Assembly: GCA_030653365.1 (NCBI GenBank)
Contig: JAURZL010000015.1
Location: 62,001 to 126,000, forward strand
Origin: Anaerolineaceae bacterium
GTDB taxonomy: Bacteria; Chloroflexota; Anaerolineae; Anaerolineales; Anaerolineaceae
Length of the DNA stretch: 64,000 bases
Reading direction: 5' to 3'
The notes beneath the pieces are model-generated. The model was not told the origin of the DNA. It did not search any database and saw nothing but the letters and a program-made list of their open reading frames with translations. Made by a program: the position numbers and the translations under genes. Positions 1 to 8,741 of this stretch are shown piece by piece (position 1 is the first letter of the stretch; every line of letters starts with the position of its first letter).

Positions 1-2
1 TT

Positions 3-572
3 GGACGAAATTGCTCCATAGATCCCAGTGCGGTTATTCATGGTCCCACAACCATTGGAGATAATGTTACGATCGGTGCAGGAGTGGTTATTGAAAATTG
101 TATTGTTGGAAACAATGTAAACATTTCTCAAGGCTGTAATTTGATGTTATCTGTTATAAGTGATGGCGCATTTTTACCTTTTCGTGCCTCATTATTTATG
201 ACAACATTGATGGACAATAGCATGGTTGCACAAAATACGTGCCTGCAGATGAGTGTTATTGGAAGAAATTCTTTTATTGGCGCAGGTACCACTTTTACTG
301 ACTTCAATTTATTGACCGTAGAATTGCGCGCCAGGGATGCAAAAGGCGAACTCAAAAATGCCAACCGTCCGGTGCTTGGGGGGTGTGTCGGACACAATTG
401 TCGAATCGGATCTGGTCTGGTAGTTTATCCAGCCCGAACAATTGAATCTGATGTGATCTTAATAAGCTCAAATGACCGGCGTGTGATTGATCATGATATT
501 ACTTATGAAGAAAGTGACCATCATAAATTTTCATTCTCTGATCTTCATCAACAACAATATCCCAGAGAATAA
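3..572 (+). CDS. Hexapeptide-repeat (left-handed beta-helix) protein, 3' fragment
   Basis: The frame is open from base 3 to a stop at 570-572, so about 189 C-terminal residues are visible and the start lies outside the window. Imperfect hexapeptide repeats are seen (TIGDNVTIGAGVVI, VIGRNSFIGAGTTF and, later, HNCRIGSGLVV). They are typical of the left-handed beta-helix of acyl- and nucleotidyl-transferases such as the GlmU C-terminal domain or sugar-nucleotide pyrophosphorylases. An internal ATG at 84 exists, but the repeats continue upstream of it, so it is not the start. The catalytic part is not visible and the substrate cannot be assigned. The next gene starts 258 bases downstream; that gap holds a TATAAT at 741-746 without a convincing -35 box, and an 8-bp inverted repeat at 608-641. 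Confidence 0.75.
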   Translation, partial: GRNCSIDPSAVIHGPTTIGDNVTIGAGVVIENCIVGNNVNISQGCNLMLSVISDGAFLPFRASLFMTTLMDNSMVAQNTCLQMSVIGRNSFIGAGTTFTDFNLLTVELRARDAKGELKNANRPVLGGCVGHNCRIGSGLVVYPARTIESDVILISSNDRRVIDHDITYEESDHHKFSFSDLHQQQYPRE

Positions 573-830
573 AACCTTTTGAATCTTCTCAATAAAACTG
601 GCGGGTGGGTGTTTTTGTCGTAGATGCTCATGCAAAACACCGTAAGTGCTAATTATTATTTAGATACTATCTTTGGAAACAATCATTTCTAAATCTACGA
701 ACTTGTCTCGTTTTTCGATACATTAGAATTTTGGATTAAGTATAATTAGAATCATACTTTATGACGTAAAAAAATTCTATTCAATTTAAAAAGACTGTTT
801 ACAACTGACAAATAATTTTGGGAGGTAAGT

Positions 831-1721
831 ATGGGCAAGGCTCGCTTATTAATTGTAGAAGATGATCATGATATTTCAAATATGTTAAATATTTATTTTA
901 CTGGTCAGGGATATGACGTGGATATTGCTCCTCGAGGGGAGGATGCACTTGATAAAACACGACAAATCATGCCTCACTTGATTGTTTTGGATATTATGTT
1001 ACCCGATATTGATGGTTATGAGGTATGTCGGCGTTTAAGGATTAATACAAGAACAAGTCATATCCCTGTGATTTTCCTGACCCAGAAGGATGAACGCAGT
1101 GATAAATTACAGGGTTTGGAACTGGGTGCAGACGACTATATTACAAAACCATTTGATATAGAAGAATTACGATTACGTGTGCAAAATGCCATAGCCAGAG
1201 CAGAACGCGAAAGTCTAACCGATGCTCAGTCAGGATTACCCTCCGGGAGATTAATCGAAGATCAATTACGTCGAATTATTCGTGAAAAGGATTGGGTATT
1301 GTTCGATATCAGAATCAATCATCTTGAACCATTCAAAGAGGTTTATGGATTTATTGCTGCCAACGATGTTCTTCGATTTACCGGAATGTTATTAGGGGAT
1401 ATTCTTGATGAAGTTGGCACCAATCAATTTGATTTTATTGGTCATGCCGGGGGCGATAATTTTATTGTGATTTCCGATTATGAAAGATCAGAAAAACTAA
1501 ATTCGAGACTTAAGGAAAAATTTTCTGAAACGATAAAAACGCATTATAACTTTATGGATCGAGATCAAGGTTATCTATTGGTTCAAAAAGAAAAAAGTGA
1601 ATCTGAAAAAATTCCATTTATGACATTATCGATTGGAATGGTATCCCCCCGGACACATCAATTTGCTGATATCCGGGAAATTACTGAATTAGCAGCGGAA
1701 GACCGAAGAAAAGAATCTTAA
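831..1721 (+). CDS. Response regulator: REC domain with degenerate GGDEF-like domain
   Basis: Residues 1-120 form a receiver domain with the acidic pair EDD near residue 10, phospho-acceptor Asp54 in LIVLDIMLPD and Lys106 in ITKPFD. Residues about 130-285 resemble a GGDEF diguanylate cyclase fold, but the signature is GGDNF (residues 207-211), so the key Glu of GG[DE]EF is lost and the spacing is otherwise kept. The output domain is therefore probably not an active cyclase and may bind nucleotide or partners instead. The start has a strong ribosome binding site (GGGAGG) 6-7 bases before ATG. The gene is 18-21 bases ahead of the giant histidine kinase, which suggests co-transcription and a shared phosphorelay. 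Confidence 0.85.
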   Translation: MGKARLLIVEDDHDISNMLNIYFTGQGYDVDIAPRGEDALDKTRQIMPHLIVLDIMLPDIDGYEVCRRLRINTRTSHIPVIFLTQKDERSDKLQGLELGADDYITKPFDIEELRLRVQNAIARAERESLTDAQSGLPSGRLIEDQLRRIIREKDWVLFDIRINHLEPFKEVYGFIAANDVLRFTGMLLGDILDEVGTNQFDFIGHAGGDNFIVISDYERSEKLNSRLKEKFSETIKTHYNFMDRDQGYLLVQKEKSESEKIPFMTLSIGMVSPRTHQFADIREITELAAEDRRKES

Positions 1722-1742
1722 TCATTAATTTGGAAAATTTTG

Positions 1743-4700
1743 GTGATCATACAGCTATTAACTGGTTTGATGATAATTGCAATTATTGGAATCCTCTGGA
1801 TTTCGATAAGAATTTTTATTTCTCTAAAATCAGATCAAACCACACATATTTCTGAGCCGATTAACAATATTAATTATTCCCACCCAGTAATGATTATTGA
1901 AAAAGGTGGAAAGGTAAAGTATACAAGCGACAATTTGCTTGCATTGTTTGATATTCAAAAAGGACATAAACTTGATCTCTTTTCAATGTCAAAGAAAACG
2001 AAGATGGGACAGGATTTTTTTCGATTATTAAATGAACCTGGAAAAGAAATAATCGAAGTAAAAAATCAGAATTATGAAGTGTATCGTTTTCAGACATCTG
2101 ATGGAATGATCGTATCCTTTGTCGAGGTCAATGGTTCCAATACGCTCCAGTTAAATCAAATGAGTTCTTTGCAGCTAACTCTGACGCTGATTGAAAAACT
2201 AACAAATAATCTTGATTTTGATATGACCATCCAAACGATTTTTGATGAAATCCATAAAGTTTTTCCTTCAGACTACATAGAGGTTGCGATTATTGATCAA
2301 GAAAACCAGGAAATAAAAGCATATATTACGAACACGATTGATGGGAAACGAATTCAAGAATCACACATAAGATCAAAATCAGGAGATCATTTCCCCGGGA
2401 TGATTATTACAAATAAAAATCAAATCTGGATAAATGACATTAATAATGAAATTAATGAAAATCATAAATTTCTTTTGGAAAATTCTCAAAGGGAGATACG
2501 GTCAATCATTGGGTTTCCATTATCAATAAATGATGAAATTACTGGATCGATTGTGCTAGGAAATCAGAAGCCATTTAGTTATTTGTTCGATGATCAAGAA
2601 ATTTTTTCTATGATTTTTAAACAAATATCGATAGCGATTCACAACGCACAATTAAACCAGGAAGTTAGACGAAAAACATCTGAGATAGGTGGATTGGCTA
2701 AATTAACACATTCATTCAGTAAAATCCAGGAACCTCGCGAACTGTTTCAAAATATATTAACCAGTTTTGCTGATTTAATCCCCGTTGAAATTTTTGGTTT
2801 TATTCTTTTTGATGACACAACAAATATTTTAGAAGCCAAAAAACCATTTAAAGGATTACCAGATCCGATTGTAGATATTCTTCGAACTACCATCGAAACT
2901 GATAGTGCAGCAGAAAAAATCATCTACTCGCAGGATATTTTGATTACCGATGATGCAAAAGAGAATGACCACTGGCAGGATCTGGGATTGAATCACCTGG
3001 CTAATGCAGCATCCATTCAAGAAGCTGTTTTAATACCACTCGCCCCTGCCAGTGATCCAATGGGTTATATTCTTGCTGCGAATCATCATGATGGTTCGTC
3101 CTCATTTTCGCAGGATGAAATGCATTTATTAATGATTGTTGCAAATCAAACAGCTCCATTAATTGAAAACCTTTATCTTTTAATCCAATCGCGTCAAAGA
3201 ACACAGCGAGCTGAAGCTCTTCGGAGAATCTCATCCATTGCCAGTTCTAATGCGACGCTGGATGAAGTGTTGGCATTCGCTGTAAATGAATTATCTTTGT
3301 TACTCCATGCCGATTTTGGTGGATTGTTTTTAATTGATCAAAATTCCATGAAAATGGAATGGAAACAATCAGTTCAATATGGACGATGGACCTTAGCGGA
3401 CCAAGAAGGCGAGCTTTTATTATCCAATCCTGATTTTTTGGGTACTGTGTCTTATAAAATGGAACCATTAATGATTGGGAAATTCGATGAAACAAAACCA
3501 ATCAATTCTTTTTACCAAAAAATAATTGACAAAGGCAATTTACAATCAGCCATTGCTGTCCCATTGGTGATAAAAAACCAGGGGATTGGCGAATTATGGT
3601 TTGGTAGTCATACCTTAAGTTTCTTTGATCAGGGCGATAGCCAATTAATTCTCTCTGCTGCTAATCAACTGGCATATGTAGTAGATCAGGCGAATTTGTC
3701 AATTTTGACACATGAGGCTCTTCGAGAAAAAATTGAACAAGAAAAAATGGTTGATGAGTTACAGAAGATCAATCAGTTTTCTCAAAAGATCACCAGCTTA
3801 AAACCAGCGCTTATTCTGAATGAATTATTAAGTGTTTTGGTGGAACTCATTCCATCCGTCGATGCTGGTTGGATAGGTTTATGGGATGATAAAAACCAAT
3901 GGTTAAAACCAGAAATAGTTTGGGAATACGCTGAAAGCCTTTCAGAGATTCAATTCATGCAACCCAGTTTACCAGTGGAAGTTTGGGAAAATAAAAAAAA
4001 TGTAATTATTAATCATTTAGATTTTTCATCAGCATATCGATTGGAGGAAAAAGCGGCTGCAATTTATTTAAATGCATCTCAAAATCTAATTCCAAACTCA
4101 TGTATGATTGCTCCGATTATCTCTGGTGATAAAAGTATTGGTGTGATTGTTCTGGAGATTTTCTCTCAAGATAAAGAGTTCACGAAAGAAGATGAATCTA
4201 TTACTTTATCCTTCCTTCAACAAACAAACTTAGCCCTTGAAAACGCAAATTTATTTAAAATGTCAGAACAAAGGACAGAACAATTAAAAATACTTTCAGA
4301 AATTTCGAAAATTATTTCCTCTAATTTAAATAGAGAGCAATTGTTAAGTTCATTGTTGAATCAATTAAGGAATTTGATCGATTATCAAAATGCGACTTTA
4401 TGGGAAAAAGAAAAGACAAATCTAAAGATTGCAGCCACGAATGGTTTCTCCGATCAAGAAGATAGAAAAGGTATTGTTGTTCAAATTGAAGATTCTGCAC
4501 TTTTTCAGGAAATGTTTCAAACACATAAACCGGTTGTTGTCCCTGATATCAGAGATGACCTACGATTTCCTTCCCTTTTGGAAGTTGAAAATCTGTCCTG
4601 GCTGGGTGTACCTTTGATATCGAAAAAAGAGATTATGGGCGTTATTGCCTTAGAAAAAAAGGAACAGGATTTTTATACGCCTGAGTTAATTAAATTGGTT

Positions 4701-6938
4701 GAAGCATTTGCTTCGCAGGCTGCAACTGCGCTTGAAAATGCTGGTTTATATGAAGAATCTATTCAGCATGGTGCTGAATTGAATAAACGAACTCAAAATT
4801 TAACCTGGCTAAATCAATTTTCAACGGAAGTAACTCGAACTTTAGATATGCGCTTGATCGCTGAATTAACCGCAGATCATGTATCAACAATTCTTAATTG
4901 TGAAATGGTTTTTATCCTTCTTTTGACCAAAAATGGTCAAGCAGAATTCATAACTCGGAAACCGAATTTTGATCAATCTCCAATCCTGATTCTAGAAAAT
5001 CAACCTTTTTTTCAAACATTACTTCAAACGCGCGGTGTTTATTCTATCGCTGATATATCAGAAGAAAATGATATCGAAATATTAAATGAGAAGTTTTTTA
5101 AGCCAAGAGAAACTAAGTCAGTTCTTTTTATTCCTCTCCTTAGTTCGATAGAAGTACTGGGGTGGATTGGTTTGGAATCAAAAAGCAAAAGGAGATTTCT
5201 CCACGGTGAAATTGAGTTGGCAATGACAATTGCAAATCAGGCTTCTCTGGCAATTAATAACGCATCATTATTGTCTGAGACGATTGGTCTGAAAGAAAAC
5301 CTTGAGGAAAGAGTTGAAGAAAGAACAAATGAGTTGATGATTGAACATCGAAATAATGAGATGCTTCTAAATGTCTCATACGAGCTGGCTGGGAGCATGG
5401 ACATCGAACAGATATTAACTCGCACACTCGATGTCATTAATCGATCTATGAATGCTTCCGGAAGTCTGGTTCATATTCGTGAAATTGACAAATTAATCCA
5501 GGTTTTTGGACGGAATGAAAAATTGGAGGTTAGTCATTCTAAACAAATAATTGAAGATTTTGTCAGAAAGATTTATGAAACAAAATCATCTTTATTGGTA
5601 AATGAATTACCTAAAGAAAAATCTGATGGTTTTCCATATGAAAGTCTTTTGTTCATACCATTAAGATTTGGAGAAGTTGTTTTGGGTGCTTTGGCGATTT
5701 TTTCTAAGTCTAAAGATAGCTTTTCAGATCGAGATTTGAAATTGGCAGAGGCAGCAGCTGGGCAAATGAGTATTGCACTCAATAATGCAGAAGTTTTCAG
5801 TCTGATTCAAGAACAATCAGAGAACCTCGGTTCAATGCTGCGGGATAAAGAGGTTGAATCCAGTCGTTCCAGAGCGATTTTAGAAGCCGTTGCAGATGGT
5901 GTTCTGGTAACTGATACCCAATCAGCCATCATCTTATTGAATAAATCGGCTGAGAATATTCTAAATATTAATGAAAAACGGATAGAAAAATCCTTAAAAG
6001 GCTTGATTTCCCTCTATGGTGATCCTATCAACAAATGGATATCAAAAATAATTGAGTGGACAGCAAAACCTAAAAATCAACCAGTCGGAACCATATTTAC
6101 GGAGCGTATACTTTTAGGAAATGAGAAGGTGATTTCGGTCCATCTTTCGCCAGTAATCTGGCGGAATGAATTCCTGGGGACAGTATCCGTTTTCAGGGAT
6201 GTCTCGCTTGAGGTTCAGATTGACCAACTGAAGACAGATTTTATCTCCAATATCAGTCATGAACTAAGAACCCCAATGACTTCGATAAAAGGTTATGTGG
6301 AGGTATTGTTAATGGGGGCTGTTGGGGCGATTAATGAGCAACAAAAACATTTCCTTGAAATTATCCAGACCAATACAAAACGTTTGAATTTATTGGTTGA
6401 TGATATTTTAGATGTATCAAAGATTGAGTCGGGTGGTGTGGTCTTAAATCCACAATTGACAGATATAACAGGATTAATAAAGAAGGTAATTGAGGAGCAA
6501 CAAAAAATTTCCTTGAGCGAAAAAAAACAAATAGAAATTGAGTTCATTCAAAATGATCCAATTCCACCTGTATTGATTGATTCTGAGAGAATTGAACAGG
6601 TATTGATGAATATTCTAAACAATGCCAGGATGTATTCGATTGACAAAGGAATGATCAAAATTTCCTTAACCTTGGTTGAGGATTTAATCAAGATCGATAT
6701 TAAGGACAAAGGAATTGGGGTTTCAAAAACGGAACAGGATCATATATTTGAGAGGTTTTATCGAGGGAAAAATTCATTCGATGTGAATTCTGCGGGTACT
6801 GGTTTGGGTTTATCCATAGCTAAGACTCTGGTTGAAATGCATGGTGGAAAAATTTGGTTCGAATCATCTGGAATAAAGGGCGAAGGCTCGCTTGTTTTGT
6901 TTACTATTCCAATTAATATAGCCGAGGAAAATTCTTAA
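1743..6938 (+). CDS. Giant membrane-anchored multi-GAF sensor histidine kinase
   Basis: About 1731 residues. One N-terminal membrane segment (about residues 4-28) is followed by a PAS-like stretch and about seven consecutive GAF-like modules (roughly 150-1360), each ending in the familiar A-x-A-L-x-N-A pattern (for example SQAATALENAGLY). A coiled coil lies between the last two GAF modules. A PAS domain (about 1375-1485) precedes HisKA, with phospho-acceptor His1506 in ISHELRTPM, and a HATPase domain with N-box MNILNNA near 1622-1628 and G-boxes DKGIGV and GTGLGLSIAK. The usual family length is a third of this or less, so the protein integrates many signals. No periplasmic sensor is visible. 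The start is uncertain: TTG 1740 or GTG 1743, with a weak GGAAA upstream. Its stop overlaps the start of the next REC gene (TAATG), which is the likely cognate regulator. Confidence 0.9.
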   Translation: MIIQLLTGLMIIAIIGILWISIRIFISLKSDQTTHISEPINNINYSHPVMIIEKGGKVKYTSDNLLALFDIQKGHKLDLFSMSKKTKMGQDFFRLLNEPGKEIIEVKNQNYEVYRFQTSDGMIVSFVEVNGSNTLQLNQMSSLQLTLTLIEKLTNNLDFDMTIQTIFDEIHKVFPSDYIEVAIIDQENQEIKAYITNTIDGKRIQESHIRSKSGDHFPGMIITNKNQIWINDINNEINENHKFLLENSQREIRSIIGFPLSINDEITGSIVLGNQKPFSYLFDDQEIFSMIFKQISIAIHNAQLNQEVRRKTSEIGGLAKLTHSFSKIQEPRELFQNILTSFADLIPVEIFGFILFDDTTNILEAKKPFKGLPDPIVDILRTTIETDSAAEKIIYSQDILITDDAKENDHWQDLGLNHLANAASIQEAVLIPLAPASDPMGYILAANHHDGSSSFSQDEMHLLMIVANQTAPLIENLYLLIQSRQRTQRAEALRRISSIASSNATLDEVLAFAVNELSLLLHADFGGLFLIDQNSMKMEWKQSVQYGRWTLADQEGELLLSNPDFLGTVSYKMEPLMIGKFDETKPINSFYQKIIDKGNLQSAIAVPLVIKNQGIGELWFGSHTLSFFDQGDSQLILSAANQLAYVVDQANLSILTHEALREKIEQEKMVDELQKINQFSQKITSLKPALILNELLSVLVELIPSVDAGWIGLWDDKNQWLKPEIVWEYAESLSEIQFMQPSLPVEVWENKKNVIINHLDFSSAYRLEEKAAAIYLNASQNLIPNSCMIAPIISGDKSIGVIVLEIFSQDKEFTKEDESITLSFLQQTNLALENANLFKMSEQRTEQLKILSEISKIISSNLNREQLLSSLLNQLRNLIDYQNATLWEKEKTNLKIAATNGFSDQEDRKGIVVQIEDSALFQEMFQTHKPVVVPDIRDDLRFPSLLEVENLSWLGVPLISKKEIMGVIALEKKEQDFYTPELIKLVEAFASQAATALENAGLYEESIQHGAELNKRTQNLTWLNQFSTEVTRTLDMRLIAELTADHVSTILNCEMVFILLLTKNGQAEFITRKPNFDQSPILILENQPFFQTLLQTRGVYSIADISEENDIEILNEKFFKPRETKSVLFIPLLSSIEVLGWIGLESKSKRRFLHGEIELAMTIANQASLAINNASLLSETIGLKENLEERVEERTNELMIEHRNNEMLLNVSYELAGSMDIEQILTRTLDVINRSMNASGSLVHIREIDKLIQVFGRNEKLEVSHSKQIIEDFVRKIYETKSSLLVNELPKEKSDGFPYESLLFIPLRFGEVVLGALAIFSKSKDSFSDRDLKLAEAAAGQMSIALNNAEVFSLIQEQSENLGSMLRDKEVESSRSRAILEAVADGVLVTDTQSAIILLNKSAENILNINEKRIEKSLKGLISLYGDPINKWISKIIEWTAKPKNQPVGTIFTERILLGNEKVISVHLSPVIWRNEFLGTVSVFRDVSLEVQIDQLKTDFISNISHELRTPMTSIKGYVEVLLMGAVGAINEQQKHFLEIIQTNTKRLNLLVDDILDVSKIESGGVVLNPQLTDITGLIKKVIEEQQKISLSEKKQIEIEFIQNDPIPPVLIDSERIEQVLMNILNNARMYSIDKGMIKISLTLVEDLIKIDIKDKGIGVSKTEQDHIFERFYRGKNSFDVNSAGTGLGLSIAKTLVEMHGGKIWFESSGIKGEGSLVLFTIPINIAEENS

Positions 6939-7309
6939 TGGCAAAAATACTTATCGCAGAAGATGAACAAGATATTCGTGATCTGATTGAATTTACATTA
7001 CGGTATGTTGGCCATGAAGTGGTTGCCTATTCGAATGGAGTTGAAGCCTGCAAACAAGCAGTGATTGACAGTCCCGATTTGATTTTATTGGATGTACGAA
7101 TGCCTGTAATGTCTGGAATTGAAACCTGTCTAAAATTAAAATCTGATCCAAAAACAATGCATATTCCTGTCGTTTTTCTTTCAGCAAAAGGACAGGATTC
7201 AGAAATAAAAGCTGGTCTTGATGCTGGTGCTGTTGAATATATATTAAAACCTTTTGCTCCTGAAGATCTTAACAATCGTTTAAAGAGAATACTTGAAAGG
7301 TCTTCATGA
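6938..7309 (+). CDS. Single-domain response regulator (REC only)
   Basis: A 123-residue CheY-like receiver with no output domain. The acidic residues (AEDE) are at 7-10, phospho-acceptor Asp52 lies in LILLDVRMP and the conserved Lys104 in ILKPF. The ATG shares one base with the stop of the upstream kinase, so translational coupling is expected and the kinase is the natural partner. The next gene (alpha/beta hydrolase) overlaps the stop by four bases. Lone REC proteins usually work by protein contact or as phosphorelay intermediates; the target is not evident here, although the upstream REC-GGDEF protein and the inactive-looking hydrolase are candidates by position. Confidence 0.92.
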   Translation: MAKILIAEDEQDIRDLIEFTLRYVGHEVVAYSNGVEACKQAVIDSPDLILLDVRMPVMSGIETCLKLKSDPKTMHIPVVFLSAKGQDSEIKAGLDAGAVEYILKPFAPEDLNNRLKRILERSS

Positions 7310-8091
7310 GTGCGATTTTTATTGATGGACAATTAGCCCATTATGAAGTGATCGGCCGTGGAAAACCAATTCTCATTATTCATGGTTGGGTTGGTTCATG
7401 GAGATATTGGGTCTCAACCATGCAATCAATCTCAATGACTAATCGAACCTATGCTTTGGACTTGTGGGGATTTGGTGATAGTGCAAAGAATAATCGTTAC
7501 TCACTTAAACATCAAACGGATTTGATTGGTTCCTTCATTAATCAAATTGGGCTATCACAGGTGTCAATTATTGGGCATGGATTGGGAGCAATACTGGCGT
7601 ATGAGGTTGAGGCTTCATATCCAGATCTTGTTGAAAAAATAATGACAATCGCTTTTCCTCTCAAACCATCTTTATTGAATCATAAGCTTCTTTCGGGGGA
7701 ATCGATTGGCCTGGTTGAAAAATTATTAGGTAAAGGCGTCGAAATGGATGCATTTCGAAATGATGAACCTAAAAATGATCCAATTGCTGTAAAATCCTCA
7801 CTGAATGAACTTGAGAATCTGGAAATCCCAAATCTTTGGAAATCCAACTCAAAAACAAATTTAATGGTATTTGGCCAAAAAGATCCAGTCGTGCAATTAC
7901 CTGAGATTGATGACTTTCCAATACTCCCCACAAATATTCACACAATCATTTTTGACAATTCAGGTCATTTCCCAATGTTGGATGAAAGCAGTAAATTTTC
8001 CAGGTTGCTCAGCGAGTTCTTAGAATTAGGTGAAGATGATACTCCAAAGAATCTCCAGATCAAAGAAAAATGGCAAAGAAAAGTACGTTAG
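7306..8091 (+). CDS. Alpha/beta-hydrolase fold protein lacking the nucleophile Ser
   Basis: 261 residues with the general alpha/beta-hydrolase layout: an HGW oxyanion region near residues 26-28, DLWGFGDS after strand 4, a nucleophile elbow, a KDPV acid position near 191, and SGHFPMLDE carrying the C-terminal His. The elbow reads G90-H91-G92-L93-G94, where active members have G-x-S-x-G. The codon at the nucleophile position is GGA, and the frame is intact on both sides, so this is a substitution and not a frameshift. The protein is probably non-catalytic or uses an unusual mechanism. The gene overlaps the upstream REC gene by four bases (ATGA) and belongs to the signalling operon. A binding or scaffolding role in that system is conjecture. 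Confidence 0.8.
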   Translation: MSAIFIDGQLAHYEVIGRGKPILIIHGWVGSWRYWVSTMQSISMTNRTYALDLWGFGDSAKNNRYSLKHQTDLIGSFINQIGLSQVSIIGHGLGAILAYEVEASYPDLVEKIMTIAFPLKPSLLNHKLLSGESIGLVEKLLGKGVEMDAFRNDEPKNDPIAVKSSLNELENLEIPNLWKSNSKTNLMVFGQKDPVVQLPEIDDFPILPTNIHTIIFDNSGHFPMLDESSKFSRLLSEFLELGEDDTPKNLQIKEKWQRKVR

Positions 8092-8129
8092 GTTCGAACT
8101 AATTATTTCATTTTCAGATCAGGAATTTT

Positions 8130-8498
8130 ATGAAACTAATTGTTCTTTATGATGGTACCTGTCCGTTTTGTACTTATAGTGCTCAAAAATTGATAAAATT
8201 TGATTGGTTGAACAATTTAGAAGTGGTGGATTTAAATTCGTCTGATCTGTTGGCTCAATACAAAATCCCTCTTGAACAGGCATTAACCCGAATTCAAGTT
8301 GTAAAGGATGCGAAGATTAGAAAAGAAGGAATGGAAGCTGTCCTGCTTATCTCTTTTTATGTACCATTGTTATGGATATTCATCCCGGTTTTCTGGTTGA
8401 GTATAAGACTGGGTTTTGGATCAAGAATTTATGATTGGATAGCAAAAAATCGATTATTGTTTCCAGTACCAGGGTATTGTGAAATTCCGGAAGAATAG
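8130..8498 (+). CDS. DUF393 (DCC family) thiol-disulfide oxidoreductase-like protein
   Basis: 122 residues. The N-terminus LIVLYDGTCPFC matches the DCC/DUF393 family, in which D-x-x-C-P-x-C forms a thioredoxin-like redox motif; Cys11 and Cys14 are both present. The middle part (about residues 72-95) is hydrophobic and could be a membrane-associated helix. Family members such as YuxK are small, and the length fits. The gene is 38 bases downstream of the hydrolase and may be the last gene of the signalling operon, ahead of the thiamine promoter. The physiological substrate is unknown for the family. Confidence 0.85.
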   Translation: MKLIVLYDGTCPFCTYSAQKLIKFDWLNNLEVVDLNSSDLLAQYKIPLEQALTRIQVVKDAKIRKEGMEAVLLISFYVPLLWIFIPVFWLSIRLGFGSRIYDWIAKNRLLFPVPGYCEIPEE

Positions 8499-8553
8499 AA
8501 TACTCCAAACAAACTTTAACAAGAACCTTGCCACTTACAGATTATCGGTTTGC

Positions 8554-8581
8554 TTGACACATTGCCTTTTTCTCATATACT
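8554..8581 (+). promoter_or_regulatory. Sigma70-type promoter of the thiamine operon
   Basis: A consensus -35 TTGACA (8554-8559) and a -10 TATACT (8576-8581) are separated by 16 bases. A transcript would begin near 8588, just ahead of the TPP aptamer. This is the best-matching promoter in the window. Confidence 0.8.
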
Positions 8582-8591
8582 AGAATAAAGA

Positions 8592-8690
8592 TAAGGAGCA
8601 ACGGGGAGTCCTTTTGGACTGAGAGGAGAACAAATCATAGTTCTCGACCCGCAAACCTGATCCGGATAATGCCGGCGGAGGAATGTGCGA
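8592..8690 (+). promoter_or_regulatory. TPP riboswitch (THI element)
   Basis: Conserved THI-box blocks occur in the right order: ACGGGGAGTCC, then CTGAGA (8619-8624), an optional P3a hairpin (GAGAAC/GTTCTC, 8626-8631 with 8640-8645), GACCCG, and the pyrophosphate-sensor block AACCTGATCCGGATAATG followed by CCGGCGGAGGAA (to 8683). It lies between a strong promoter and a thiamine pyrophosphokinase gene with a thiamine ABC transporter, as expected. CGGCGG (8673-8678) in the aptamer can pair with CCGCCG (8707-8712) in the terminator, so ligand binding should free the terminator and reduce expression. Confidence 0.97.
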
Positions 8691-8706
8691 ACAAATCATA
8701 AAGAAC

Positions 8707-8732
8707 CCGCCGACTGGCGGTTTTTTGTTTTT
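8707..8732 (+). terminator. Riboswitch-controlled intrinsic terminator
   Basis: A CCGCC/GGCGG stem (8707-8711 with 8716-8720) with a four-base loop is followed by a T-rich tract (8721-8732). It lies between the TPP aptamer and the thiN start codon, and its 5' arm is complementary to part of the aptamer. It is probably the expression platform. Confidence 0.88.
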
Positions 8733-8741
8733 AGGAGTGAA

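Noticed and set aside
7560..7620. Frameshift around the hydrolase nucleophile elbow
   Set aside because: The frame is continuous and the flanking strand and helix are normal; the Ser-to-Gly change is a plain codon difference.
8685..8741. Longer thiN reading frame starting at 8685
   Set aside because: It would translate the riboswitch tail and the terminator; ATG 8742 has AGGAG and matches the family start.
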